A stretch of DNA of 64,000 nucleotides from Ypsolopha sequella (taxonomy: Eukaryota > Arthropoda > Insecta > Lepidoptera > Ypsolophidae), in NCBI GenBank assembly GCA_934047225.1, contig OW203992.1:20077501-20141500 (forward strand). Direction: 5' to 3'. The notes beneath the pieces are model-generated. The model did not search any database, was not told the DNA's origin, and saw nothing but the letters and a program-made list of their open reading frames with translations. Below are positions 45,101 to 60,100 of the stretch, one piece after another (position 1 is the first letter of the stretch; each line of letters starts with the position of its first letter). Made by a program: the position numbers and the translations under genes.

Positions 45101-48100
45101 GAACTAGTTTGGCCTGGACGAAACTAGTTTGTCCTAAAATCGAGTTCGGCCGGTTAAATATACATAATATATGCGATCTGGTATAGCTGGGGTCGCAATT
45201 TGTCAAAACATTGGTTACGTGTATGAAAAATCTTTTTATTAATTAACGAATTTTAAGTAGAAAATCAAGTTTTGCTAATACGGTCTTATAAACTAACAAC
45301 CAAAGTTGTGTTAGTTAACTATTAATGCTAATACCCCAATGCTACGTAAGCGAAACGGGGCGACACATCATTCACACAGGGGAAAATTAATTGCTAAAGT
45401 AACTAAGTCAACCGACGAGGAAAAAAATTACACTCCAAAGAAAACAGTGAAATAATGTGTCGCTGGCCTATGTAAATTTTTGTTGTCAAATGTAAAAATA
45501 TGTCAACATGTAAAAACAGAAAAATTTCAGAATGTAAAACAAAATACCCAACACGATGCGCTTAGGACCTGTCGTTTACGAGATATCAGTCAATCTGATA
45601 CCCACCCACACACTCTCAGAACAACTGCACTGGCTCTTTGCTACTCCGCAGCGGAATACGCAGCCCCAGTTTGGAGAAACTCTGCCCATTTCAGAGAGGT
45701 GGATGTGGCGCTACATGAGACATGCCGTCTAATAACGGGCTGCCTTATATATTGTACCGATATGTTGTACCGTTTGGCAGGCATTGCTCCACCGCCCGTC
45801 CGACGAGAGACTGCCGCTATGGTCGAGAAGTGCAAGCAAGAGGTAGACCCTCGGCACCCGCTTTTCCAATATGCTCCAGTTAAACTTCGTCTTAAATCCA
45901 GACGAAGTTTCTTGGCTATGACCAGTGCCCTGTTTTTGACGCCTACTAAGACCAGGCTGTCTCTTTGGGATCAAGTGCCTCAGCCATATCTAAGCCCTGA
46001 CTGGGGAAAACCCACAAAACATCTTGGATGATTTTGAGTGATCGATGATGATCGAAAACGTGGCTCAGCTTTTTTTAGGGTTCCGTACCCGTATTATGTG
46101 ATGGTTCGTAATCCTTTGAGCGCGAGTCCGACTTGCGCTTAGCCAAATTATTACTTCTAGGCCAAATCAAAGGGTTTTGACTTGGTTTTATTAGTCAAAT
46201 CAGAAGACCCAGCATAATATATCGGCCAGAAATACGGCTAAATACAATGTAACATTAATTCATACTGGAGGCTCGGTAAGTGATCAGTACTACGGATCAA
46301 TAACATTAGAGTGATTGCTAAGAAACTAATTTCAATGGGTTTAAAGAACATCGACACTTTTAGAAGTAGTTAATCAAGTAGCTATTTTGCAGACCGAATG
46401 TTTATTATGCAAACTCATGTTATTGTAAGCTGCCTATTTATGATTTAATTTTTGACCATTATCAAAACTATTTGCGGAACAAAGATTGCTGCCTGATTTT
46501 TTTTATTGCAAACAAAATCTTTGTATGCTGACCCAATTATTTAAATGTTTTTTTTTGTGACGCACCAAATTTTATAATTGCTTAACTATTTATTTACTTC
46601 TTTTTATATTTTTTGAAATCAAACCAAAGAATTCGGGGTGGGATGTGGGATACGACACCCTAATCCCCCCTGTAGGCTGCTGCTTATTATTTATATCATG
46701 TTTATTTTAAGTACCTATGAGGTTCAGTAACAGAAAAACTTACCTGGTAAAGATTTAACTTTAGCCAGAGGTAACGGTGAACCACTATGCGAATCCTTAT
46801 CAGCCACCGAAAGCTTTTCGAGCGTTCCGGGTAGCTCAGTAGTAGATGTTTGCGCGGAAACTAACTGAAATCGTTCAGCATTGTAAATCGTTTTATTTTA
46901 CATGTTTATACCAGCAGTAGAAAGCTGGCCTCTCAATCTTGAGACCCAGGTTCAATCCCCGGTCGGGCATACACCACTCCCTGAACGGTGAAGAAAAACA
47001 TCGTGAGGAAACCTGCATGCCCTAAAAAGCGAGTATTTGTGCCCGAAGAACGGCGATAGGGCTCACCACCCATCGCGTTGGGACGTAATAATCGTCGGTG
47101 ATAAGCGGGTGTATCGAGTGTAGTCTATGAATTTCATTTCACAGTTCACACTCAGGAACACCTCTGACACCTCACAGGGATTCACGTCTATTATATAGCT
47201 TTCACATGGAGGGGGTTCACTGAGACAATTTTAATATCAACATATTACTTCGTTCGATTCCAACCGTACGGCCACTGTGGTACAGCTGCAGGCTAACCAA
47301 GGTTCTACACGCATAGACTAAGTATTACTACGTATAGACCGACAACTCCCATACATCAAGGCGTCGCCAAGTGTTGCAAATAAGCATAATAAGTAAACTG
47401 TCATGGTTATAGAAAAACTAGATAGCGCTAAGTTGGCATTACTAACAGTGAATATTTCAGCGCCATCTGTTATCGAAATGGGAATTATTTTTATGTTACG
47501 TTACATCGCTGTGCCACTAGTGTCACCAATCGGTCTTGTTTAGCATCGTGTTCGTTAGAGGATTTAGCAACGCCATCTAGATTTCGTTAGAATTTTACAA
47601 CTGTTTTGTGGCTACAAACTGATGTATGGGAACTGCTAGTCTATGCTACAGGCTATCTACAAGGATGCCGGTGATATTTCTACAGGGTTTAATATAAGTT
47701 GGATTGTTAACCCGACTACTGCGAAGACAGAGCTGATTACCTTTTTTCCACATGTGCAATGCCATTTAGTTAGAATATTCATAATATTTTCTTCAGTGAA
47801 ATTCTCGAGTAATATGTTATGGTTGACACAGTCACATTTCTTGATCTATAAATAAATTTATGAATTAATGCTCAAAATTTATTTGCTTGGAACATTTTGT
47901 AAAAGTTTGAGTCTATTTCGGAGCCTGTAGATAGGGTCCAATAATTTGAATTTTTTCATTTGTGTTTTTTATATACCGCTTCAAAGTAATTCCACTAGCC
48001 ACATCATGACATGAAATTACGCGACGATGACATTTAAACAAGCAGTGGGTTGTGTCAGAGGTACAACATCAAATTATTAAAATGGATATTTCTTGTGCTG

Positions 48101-51100
48101 CCTCTTTACTCAATCACATAGGAAGGAATCAATGATCAAAGATAATATAATTAAATCACTCAATGGCGGCGCATTCGCTTTCGAGGTCATTTCAGTTTTT
48201 ATTATTCCGATAAAAAAACATTAACTTATCATGAATAATAACAAATAACATATAAAGAACGATTAAAAAGCGTAATATTCTATGGCTATCAGAAATCAAA
48301 TTACCCTTCATTGAAACCAATTCTGCGAACAAAGAAGTATCCACTGCAAAAGAGTGAATGGGTCTAAATACCCCACGATGCATTGAAAATGTTGGCGGTA
48401 CGGATCTCAATATTTAACAGCCATTACAAAACCTTTGGAACTGATATTTATGTATTCCATTTATCATGTCTTTGATATTATATATTTGTAATTGCTTTTC
48501 TTGATTGGTTAAGAGGCAGACAAAAAAAATTTAAACTGCTCTTTAAAACCAGAGATTTTCATTTTACTGGGACACGAGACCGCTTTAAGCCTCAAACTCT
48601 CTGTACAGATTAGTCTAAGTATACACTTCAAAATGGTAATAGGATTTTGTAATATTAGCGATAGACGAGAAATACTGTTTTGGCGCATACGACCTTGCGG
48701 CATGATTAGTTCGCGAGCATGTATTTGTATGGAGTCAGTCCCCGTCAGTCCACTCCCTTATATATACTGTGCTTAGGGCGTCGATTTGAGATTACAAGTT
48801 CACTAATTCCTCGCCTTATGGGTAACTAAAATGTATACGCAATGGCACGAACTGGTTGTGCATACTTACCAATGGTTCATTCAAAAACCGCCATTGCAGT
48901 GACTCTTCCTGTTTCATGGTTGGTAACGACCTCGGTAACAATACTGTGTACTCCTGTCTCTCCATTTCGCGTCTAAGTATATCCTCAGGCATATCGTCTT
49001 CAAATGCTTCCTTAGCCACTTCTGAGTACCTGAACATGTGGACCAGGGCTTTTTTGTATTTGATACACTGATCCAAGACAATCGTTAGTGGAAATCCTTT
49101 TTCAGAGGTAGGGCCTCCCGACATCTATAGGTAGGCATTTAAACAATAGGTGTATTAAAAATTGATTTTTGTACATACTTATTTATTAATTAATATATTA
49201 AAGCAGATTTTGAAGGCTTTAATTTCGGTTTTAGTTCTTTCAAAATTAAATTTGCTTCATTGCTAAATAGTCTTTAAGTGTTAGGGACAGAATCCTTGGA
49301 AAATTTCAAGTTTTAACAGCACTTAAATAAAAATTAAAGCCTTCAGAATCGGCTTTATTGTCTGTCTGTTTGTCCGTCGGCCATATAGTTAGATATCAAG
49401 TTTATTATTCTAAAATGCACCTTATAGGAATAAATTCCTTGCCTATCCCCCTCTTAACAAAATCCTGGCTACGCCGTTGACCAAAAAAGTTGTCCAGTTA
49501 ATTAATGAAAAAAACCGGCCAAGTGCGAGTCGGACTCGCGCACGAAGGGTTCCGTACCATTATCTATAAAAACGGCAAAAACGTTTGTTGTATGAGAGCC
49601 CCCTTAAATATTTATTTTATTCTGTGTTTTAGTATTTGTTGTTATAGCGGCAACAGATATACATCATCTGTGAAAATTTCAACTGTCTAACTATCACGGT
49701 TCATGAGATAGATGACAGACGGACAGCGGAGTCTTAGTAATAGGGTCCCGTTGGTTACCCTTTGGAACCCTAAAAACGATTGTTCCCATAACAAAAAATA
49801 AAAAGTTTTCAATGAATTTGATAATTATAAAAAGTATGTTTCTTAACGCTAGATATTGGTACCGATTCGGTGAAGCACATCTTAACTTATATGACAGGAC
49901 TAAACTTAATTTCAGCGTTCTGTCCTTGTCTTTTCGATAAAGAAAGAAAAAGACAGGACGCTTAAAATAAGGTTAGTCCTGTCAAATAAGTTAAGACGTG
50001 TTATACCGAATCGATACCATTATGTTCATATTTACATACCGATACGACTTGCTCCGACTTGAGTCTCGGTTTCTTGCCGCCCAGCACTTGGCCATAGAAC
50101 CCACACAGCGGATGCGCCAACTCACATTCCTCAACGTTCCAGTTGTTTGCCATGGTGATGAGGGTCTCATATGCTTGTTTATTGTAATCATTAAATTTAG
50201 CGTTCATTGTTATGTATTCATTTGATTGTTTGCCTAAAAAGCGTCTTAGATGTAAAATTAGGCACGAAATCCAGTAACAACTTTGGAACTTGAACTTCAG
50301 TTCATGGCATTCTTTACATGTTGATATGTGGCCACTCATACAAAATATATATGAATATTCATTCAATTCTCTTTTCTTTACAGGCTGACACATAAAAACG
50401 GAAAGGGGTTTGAATATTATGGCCTTTATCGACTTTCTACCACTTTTTTAGGGTTCCGTAGTACTTAATAGGTACAAAAGGAACCTTTATGGTGAGACTC
50501 CGTTTTCCGTCCGTCCGTCCGTATGTCACAGCCTAGACTTGAAATTTGACACAAAAATAGCATTAATTTGCTCACATATCACGGTGTAAAAAACATGAAA
50601 AATTCGAAATTGTTTTAAATATTTCCAAAACAAAAGTGAGAAAAATAAAAATATTATCTTAGAAATACAATATGGCTATCAAATTTGAAATATTAAAAAG
50701 CTGATTATTAAATTATATAAAACACCGTTCAACGGCCTTTTTTTATTTTTTATATATATGTTTTACTCCACATAAATACAAACAGTTAAAGGGTTTTAGT
50801 CGCTATATTTCGACCCCTCAGTGGGGCCGTCATCAGGCGAATAGGAAAAAATATTATATGACATATATGTATAGGTATTTGAAGTAAGAAAACCGCTGAC
50901 ATCTATTGATATATAAAAAAGTATACTATAAATCATGAACCAGACTTTTTGAGGGAGAATTTAGTCAGCCGGCGCTAGGTGGCGTTATCATACAGAGTGC
51001 TCCGATTCTGAATATGTTGTTATATAAAAAATTAAACTGTAAATTTGGATTTGTCAGTCAGTCAAGTCAGTTAGTCAGTCAGTCAGTCAGTGTTGTTTCC

Positions 51101-54100
51101 AAAACTCCAAAACTGGTAGACCTAAAAATATGAAATAAAATCATGGTAATATGTGTTTACGTAAATATTACAGGAAAAATATAGCGGTTGAGAAATTCAC
51201 GAAAAAGAAATGACAAAATTACATTCATCATCCACGATACGGATGACTAGGTACGCGAGTCTGACCCGCACTTGGTCACTTTTTTTTCAAAATTTCATTA
51301 TGTTATAAATGCTTATAAAAATCGGTTGCTGACCTCAATACAAACAAAAAAAAATCTCGACACAATCTCGTAGTGTCACGTTTCGAAGATAAGCACCCAA
51401 ACTTTTTTATTTTTTATTTTATTTTTTATTGCAACTTATATCTACCATTACAGGAACCGAATGCGATAGAATGCGATCTTTCAACATGAACTTATTCATA
51501 AATTATACATTTATATACTAATATAAATTATAACACACTGCTGTACATAGCTGTCTTTGTGAAATCACTCAGATCACAACAGAAAGGATCGGTTGTACTG
51601 CAGGTCTACCGCGTAATTCTGATTTTCATCAACATCAACTTGAGATTGAAATTTGACGTGCGTGCAAAAAAGATGGCATGTTAGGTGGGCGTCGTCGCAC
51701 GCACGTCAATTTTCAATCTCAAGTTGATGATGATGAAAATTAGAATTACGCGGTAGACCCGCTGGTAGCACCAGAAATAAAACGTTTGTAGAGCGAGGCT
51801 GGCTTCTACTAGCACCACACACGGTGCTACGGTCCCGGTAAACTTTGGTTGCTTGTATTTATTTATTTACTTTAATTAAAACGGACAAACCAATTACAAT
51901 AATTAAAGATAGTAACACAAACACAAAATGGTACAATCAACTAAAATAAATAAGAATAACACATAAAGTCAGAAACAGGCCTTCTCACAAAAACACAAAC
52001 ACTCTGACAATATTTTCTGCCATCCATCAGCAAACGGATCACAGTCCTGATTGGCGTTTAGAAGAGCGTTGAGGGAGAGAAGAGTACGCGGTATGGGTGA
52101 GTTAGATCGCGCCTTTGTACGACACGACGGCACAGCGAAAATATTATAATAAATGTATATTCGAAATGTGTTTATTTTTTGGTATGTACTTATTTCAATC
52201 AATTTTTATAAGAATAATTCGAGGGCAGGGCTCCATACTAAAATCTTCAAACCCCTGACGGGTCGTTAGGTAGTTCAGGCTCCATACTAAAATATTTAAA
52301 CCCCTGACGGGTCGTTAGGTAGTTTAGGCTCCATACTAAAATATTTAAACCCCTGACGGGTCGTTAGGCAGTTTAGGCTCCATACTAAAATATTTAAACC
52401 CCTGACGGGTCGTTAGGCAGTTTAGGCTCCATACTAAAATATTTAAACCCCTGACGGGTCGTTAGGCAGTTTAGGCTCCATACTAAAATATTTAAACCCC
52501 TTTATTTCTATCATTTGATTAACAGATTTGTGTCATTTGATTAACAATATAATTAACATTGATGTCCCATCACAAATTGTCACAATGTATGTAAACAAAC
52601 ATGAATCGTTATCAAGAATTTATAATAAATACTTACATTTATTTTAAATATAAAATTCATTAATATGATGTTTTTTACAGACCGATCGCTTAATAAACCA
52701 AAGTGATTTTGGTAGAATTTTACTTTATTTATACCTAGTGTATCCAAGTTTGTAGTAAGTATATGTAGTTCCTACTTAAAGCTGCTCCACACTCACCCAA
52801 TAGAGTCTATCGCCTGTACTCATATAGCTTTATCCCCTTCATGGCGAGTCTCTTTCTTTTTTCTTTTCTTTTTTCTTTATTCAGGAAACAAACAGTCATT
52901 TTACAAAATTAAATTAAATAAAGTTAAATACAATGGGACTTGGAGCTCCCTATATAGATCTAAAGATACATACTGTGAGAAACTAAATTACTAAATTGTG
53001 TATAATAAATTGTTATAACTTACTACTTAAAAATATGTAAATACTTATTTTTACAGATAATATCTTAATTGTTTTGATTATCTACTCCAAAGGAGTAGGC
53101 TTATGTGTTTTTTAAATATGGTATAAGAAAGAGTCTCGCCGTGAATGTGGAGCGGCCTTTGACTAAAGCAAATATGGGAGCGGCCCTTAGCTGTCAGGCA
53201 GTAAATAATATAATATTTGCACGGCACAAACCTTTTGACTCTTCTCTTCTCAACCTTCTTTTACTTTCAGATAAAGTAGCGATCGATTTGCGACTATCCG
53301 ACATCGATTTGCGATCTAAAATAGGTAACAATAGTATTTTATCTACTCCCATACTACAGTAAGGTAATTACAACATTAAAAGCGGTTTTATAAGTACCGA
53401 CATTGTTTATCAGATATAATATTACATTATAACGCCACGATTTTGCTCTGTTATTGGCCCAATTTATTATAACACTGCTAGAGAACCAATCACAAGCAAT
53501 AACGGTCTGCCCTTCACTCTTCTCGCTTCTGATTGGTCTCAGCCATCTATATACAGTGTGTCCCTCGTACAAGTGCACATCCGAAAAGGGGTGAAACTAG
53601 ACCTTTTTTTATCGACAAAAAAAGGTTTTTTTTTTTTTAGAAAATCTTTGTTTTATAAATTTACGTCTTAAAATTTTTTTTGCCTACCATGGAGACTATG
53701 TATAAAATATGTCATAACTTTTGATCTATCGCGAGTAATGCAATAAAAATAAAACTGTTATAATCCTTAAGAATAGACGTTGCATACCAAATCAAAAACA
53801 TAATCAACTACCATTACCATAAAAATAATATCCTAAAAGATTATTTCTTTTATTTCAGTAATAGTCAATTTTTTCAAAATAATGTCCCCGTTTTACTATA
53901 CTTTTATTCCTATTGATCATTGCCTATTCCATTATCTTTCTAACAAAAAAAAAAGACGACGTTCTATCATAAATACAATATTTTCTACGAGCGGTTAATC
54001 AAAGGCACTGCGCTCGCGTCCCATACAAAGATACCCAGGTGGAGTATTTTTTCAAAATTAAAAAAAAATTCAAAAACATTTTTTTTCTTTGTTTTTGTCG

Positions 54101-57100
54101 ATATATTTAGATCTAGTTTCACCCACTTTCGGATATGCACTTATATCGTAGATAAAGATAAAGTATTGTATGCAACTGGACATATTTAGACATTGAGACA
54201 CTCGTACTAACGTTAATTAAAATAACTATTGAACTCACGTATTATGGTGCTACTTTTAAAACCAAGGTTTTCACTAGGGCTTGTTTGAGATATGGAATAT
54301 TTTTCGTTTAGTTTTCCTGAAGTTGCAGTCTGCATAGGTCCCATTTGGGAACTGCGGAATAGAGAACACACATTGAGTATGGGTCTGATTGAAATTACGA
54401 AGTTTATTTTAAGAAGTACTCGAATATAAAAGCGACTAAATATGAAAACTATAAGATTAATAGTAAATTATATTTAAAGTAACTATACATATAATGTATT
54501 GTTTAACATTTTGTTTATATTGTTATACAAGGGAGGTATGTGATCAATTACTTACAACACTTGAGATATTTAGGTGCAAGAGTGAGCGAAGGGAAGGAGG
54601 TGCTTTTAGTTGAGGATGTAATCCGAGTTGAACACTCTACTTTTCATCACTAATGCGAGGAAATAAAAATAGAAATAAAATACAGGATTTAGAAAACAAG
54701 ATTAGGCTGAACAAATATTTTCCTTTGCCATTTAGCTAGACGAGTGATATACAGCACAGACCTCGTTGTTGCCTGGATTCGTGCTGGGGGCTCGGTTGGT
54801 GATCATTGAACCTTGTTCCTGGTCCCTGGCCGGGTCTCCGGTATGGGTTCGGGCGGCTGATTGGATTTTACCTTGTATAATATATATTTTACCTATCATT
54901 TTAATCGTAAATATATTGCTACATAAATTAAATAAACCTTTAATTTAGTTCATGTTCATTTATTATTTTATTACATATATTTTCTTTATTAGATTAAATT
55001 TGACGTGTAAAAAGTGTATATATCTATACCTGCTTTGCAAAATAAACTATTTGAATTTGAATTTGAATTTGTCTGTGCATACCAGTTAGTAAATGTTAAA
55101 GAGCCTCGTTCAACTTTCAAATTTTCTTACATCCATAGGGCTGTTGATTGAATTTACATCCCGAATAGCCAAAACAAAAACCAGTTCCGGGCGTGGCTTA
55201 TTCATTTTACGATTTGCATCAGTGGATTTACGTATTTTTGGAAAAAGGGGGTGCATTTCTTGACCCGAATAACGCGGTATTTGGAAATTGAATAGATATC
55301 ATTCGCACTAATTTTATTAAAAAAAAAACAACAAAATCGCGAAAGCGATACCTGAAACAAAATCGATAAGAAGTATAAAATAGAGGGTTACAAAAAAATT
55401 CATTGACAGTACAAATATGAATCGATTAACGTGGTTTGTGGAAAATGAATACCTTAAAGTTCAACCAAAAACATATATTTTTTTATGGCTATACGTAACC
55501 TAATTATTGCAAAAAAATCATCCGAAAGCTGACATTTTATTTCTGTTTGTATTTGTGTTCCCCTTAAACACTTATTTTTCATTAGTGATGAAAACGTATT
55601 TAGCCAAATAAGTGCAAGGGTTAAAAAGTACAACTACCAAGCTGACGTCATATAACAAGGCCACGTGAAAAATAAAGTTTCAGAGTAAAAGAGAAAGAGT
55701 ATTATTTATAATTGTTACCAGCTAATCCCGATTTTAGGACTAACTAGTTTGGCCTAGGCCAAAGTAATTTTGGGTTGTCATAAAAAATAACCACGAAGGA
55801 ATAAATAGCCTTCCAAACCTACATTTTCGGCTCTCTTCTGCGCTGGAAGACTTCCGAAAAACTAGAAAATCGGGCTTGGTCGGTAACATATATATATAAA
55901 GCGTGCGCGTTTCAATGAAGGTTAGCACTCCAGTTTGGTTATAAACTTCTTGACAATTACATTACTAGTCAAATGTAAACGATTGCAAGATGGTACTAAT
56001 AATAATGTTTATTGTAGATGGGTATATAGATGTTTAAAAGATAAAAGCGATAAAAGAAGACTACTTCAAGAACTAGTTACGCAAGCTACTCTACTACTAA
56101 CTTGCCTAAATGTAAACCTGGCTTAAGTTATGTTCTTTTCGTCTTTTGTGGGTACGGAAGAAATCTAAACAATAGGCTGGGCAGAATAATTTCTCTTTAG
56201 CGTTTTGTACTCTAAAGATAAAAAAGGAACCATTTATGACAAAGATATTATTTGTGGAGAGTTTGGTCCCTCCATCCGAATGGTTGTCGCCGAATCACAA
56301 CTTTGGACCTGTTTAAATCTAGAGATATTTGTTACAAAAATAGCATTTACCAGCTTGCCCACACAAAGCGGCAAAATAAAACTTCTGATAATAAAGAATA
56401 AAGATAGTTTGCCATTTTCGTTGCTGTTTTCAAAATGTCAGGTCGAGTCAAATTTTCCTCAGTACTACTGCTGTCCGACAACAAAAACACAGTAAGTAAA
56501 TAATAAATCAATAACGTAACGGCCAAACCATATCTTTCAAGGATCGGGAATAGAAGTAGAAGGAAGAATAGCAAACGCTTAAAAAGGTACTGGTGCCATA
56601 AGTAAATCTATCAAAATAAATGTCTTTAATACTATTATCCTACCCATCATGACATACGGATATGAAACATGGGCCCTATCCAAATCTAACAGAAAAAAAT
56701 AGACGTATGCAAGAGAAGCATGGAAAGGAGCATGACAAAGTACAAAGAGATCAGACCAAATCCGGAACACAACTTTAAGAAACCTTACGTAAGTAGAAGA
56801 TGCTATCACAAAAATAAGAAGATTAAAATGGCGGTAGGCAGGCCATAATATATGATAAATTAATAAGCCATAATATAGGTATGGCCGACTGGCCATCTGT
56901 CGCCGACGTGATAACCGTTGGGGCCGTAAGGCGTTGTAATGGAGACTATCAAGGTCTGACAGTCCACCACGCTGGACTCACGATCTGAAGGACGTTGCGG
57001 GTGGCGGCTGGATGAGGATGACCGAGGACCGCCAAGAGTGGCGTAATATTGGGGAGGCCTACTATGTCCAGCAGTGGACGAATACGGGCTGATGGATGGA

Positions 57101-60100
57101 TGGATGAATATAGGTATAGAAAAATGGACTAAAATTGTAACTGAATTGTAACCAATGTGAAAATAATAGAAAAATAGACCTCTACTCAGATGGGAGGATG
57201 ATATAAAAGAGGTAGTTGGACCGCTATGGATAGGAACAGCCAGGGCAGAGAATATAAAGCCTGGAAGCTGTTGAAGGAGACCTTTGTCGCTAGCAGAGAT
57301 ACTGAATAATGTTACCTAATTATTCTGTAAATAAAGACTTGAATTATTATTATAATTTAATTATTTTCAAATGTGAAAGCAAAATATATTTCACCTTGTA
57401 TACAACGTGTAACAGAAAGGTGTAACCATATTTGAAGAGCTTATTCAGTCAATGGTATAGAACGACTTTTAGTATGGAACAAAACCTGTACCTCGAAAAA
57501 AAAATTTACTGTTTCATAGAAAAATGCAATGCCGCTCGGTCGAAATGTATGGAAGGGCAGATTTTTTTTTTGAGATTTCAGGGTTGTCTCAATAGTAAGA
57601 GTTGTTCTATACCATTGACTTAAAATATGGTTACACCTTTCTGTTACACGCGTCGTACACATTTTTATTGAGACTCAAAATGCCGCAATTTAACGTACAT
57701 TACAAGAAAATGTATTAAGATGACGATGAATTGAATATCTATCAAGACGATTACGGTTATTTTAGCTAGTAAAACTAAAAGTACTATCCCTAAAGATTGT
57801 ATTAAACAAATTCGCGATCTACGAAGAGTACGAAGCATTGTCTTAAATAACGAAATTAGAAGAAAAAGTTTATTCGGCCCATCCTACTGAGAAGACAGTA
57901 CCCACCCGAACCTTGATTTCTTGTCAAAGTGTTTTTTTCTTCTTTCTTCTAAGCCATGTTCAAGGAAAATAGATTTCAATTCAGGCGAAGCGAGCTCATA
58001 CTCATCCGGCGTCATCTCGTAAAACTGCCTTATGATGTCCTGTATCTCAGATTCCTCGTATACTTTAGGTTCGTTTCTAAAATTTCATTTTAAATCTTGG
58101 TATATCAGGTAATTTCTAGTAGTAGTAATTTCTAGTGTATGTCTAGTTTATATTACACTGTATAAAAACTACTTTTGCATACATAATAGTAGTTTATGCT
58201 ACACGGGCGCAAAGGAATAAATTACGAGGACGATTTAGAACACGAGCAAACGTAACCGAGTAATGTATTGCTCTTACGCCCGTGTATCATACTACGTTTT
58301 TCAATGCATAGTGTGAGGAAATAAAACAAATATAATCTTGTGAACTTTAAATTATAATTGGCTCAAAAGGACTGTATCCAGAGCCGTTAAACAGTTGAAA
58401 AAAGAAGTATAACATTTATGGTATACAGGAAAGGCTGCAGGCGTAGAGGGAGTTATTCCCTCTACGGCTGCAGATTACCCAATCATTGTAAATGAATAAA
58501 AAAAAATAACAATAATAAAGCCTTAGGGCAAAATAATCGTCTTTCTGTTCAGTTTTGATGCATAAAAAGTGGGCCTTTGCGAGCACTTGCATTGAAAATA
58601 AATATATTGTCACTACATGAATCCCCGAGAGGGTGTCAGAGATGTTCCCAATGGGAAAGAAAACCAAAAGTTTTTACGGTAGAGGGCGCTGGGTGTTTGT
58701 GTCTTTTCACGCTCTTGTAAAATACGCTGATATGTTATTTTTGCATTCCACATTTCTAAAGACTTGTGCCTTTTTTTGTTGGTGTATTCGTCAGTATCCT
58801 TATTCTACCTAGCGTATCGCTCAGATGAAGGAGGAGGTAAAGAAAAGAGGTTTTTCGCTGCGAGGAAAGAAAGGAGACCTTGTCGTTCAAGTTCTCTTTC
58901 CTTTACATCCAAACGCCACACAAACACCCATTGCTTTGACTTTTCAATGAAAATAAGAAATTATTCAATTATTTGTATGTGAACTGACAAGCTAACAGAC
59001 AAAAACACACAGTACCCTCTATGCGGAACTAATTTGACAGTAAGCATCCCCAAAATGCAAGTCCAAGTCCAAACTCGGTTTATCATTATGTATCATTATG
59101 TTCCAACGTGATGTGTGTTGAGGCCTATCGCTGGTCTCCGGGCACAAATACACGCTTTTTAGGGCATGCAGGTTTCCTCACGATGTTTTCCATCACCGTT
59201 CAGCAAGCACATAAGTTCCGAAAAACTCATTGTAGCATGCCCGACCGGGGATCGAACCTGGATCTCAAGATTGAGAGGCCAGCGTTCTACCGCCTGAGCT
59301 ACCGCTGCTTTTTTGCATACTACCCTAGCTATACGACCTATTACGACCGACCTGTTGTAATATTGCCGCATATAAACTCTATCTTAACAATGAAAACAGC
59401 TTTACAATAATATACGAGTCCTTTAGTTTTTCATTTTCCATTTTAAACACAAAATGGACTCTTATTGTCAGGGGGGTGCATATCTATACATTATTATAAT
59501 ATAATACTAATTTGCTTCCTTATATAATTATAGGAACAAATACAAGGTAATGCTTGCTAGGTAATTCGCGCCAAGTCACGTTCTACGAGTATTATAAAAT
59601 ACATTTAAAAATATTATATTTTTGGAAGTGTCTAGCCTGCCACCAGCGCAGCGGCCGTATAGCAAAATAATATATTCTGCCACTAGCGGCAGAATAACAA
59701 AAATAATTATTTCACCACAAGTATATGATTATTGAATTGTACTTCCTTGTTACGGTGGGTGAGGGCTGCCCTCCCTTCGCGCCTTCGGCTTTTTATATAC
59801 ACTCTAGGGGTAGTAGCCCAAAGACTGTATAGAGTCAGGGTGTGCTGAGTCGGTCTTGCCCTTCTTCTTAGCAAGACTAATCGAATGGGAGGAGTTAGGC
59901 AAATATTTACATTTCAATAATCATAAACTTGTGGAAGAATAATTATTTTTGTTAATCTGCCGCTAGTGGCAGAACATATTATTTTGCTAAACGGCCGCTG
60001 GTGGTAGGCTAGACACTTTGTATATTTTTATATTTTCGTGTATATTTTTCCAAGACAGGGGGGTGCAAGTGCACCCCTTGCACCTTGCTAACGGCGCCCA

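Larger units (their letters stand above)
50234..54238. other. Intron w5-w6 (4.0 kb), repeat-filled
   Basis: Contents: GGGTTCCGTAC-family fragments (50448-50560, 51130-51290); a GTCA microsatellite (51053-51092); palindromic MITE P2 (51603-51763); LINE-like 3' AT-rich tails near 51845-51960 and 52850-52990 (weak); the 49-bp tandem repeat (52229-52500); a dispersed block 53400-53560 shared with 8640-8720; and an inverted-end element 53571-54142. Confidence 0.7.

Noticed and set aside
52229..52500. Possible CRISPR-like spacing
   Set aside because: The repeats are head-to-tail 49-bp units without spacers.
59240..59311. tRNA gene on the minus strand
   Set aside because: The B box is good, but the sequence continues into a body shared with another SINE copy and no cloverleaf closes.
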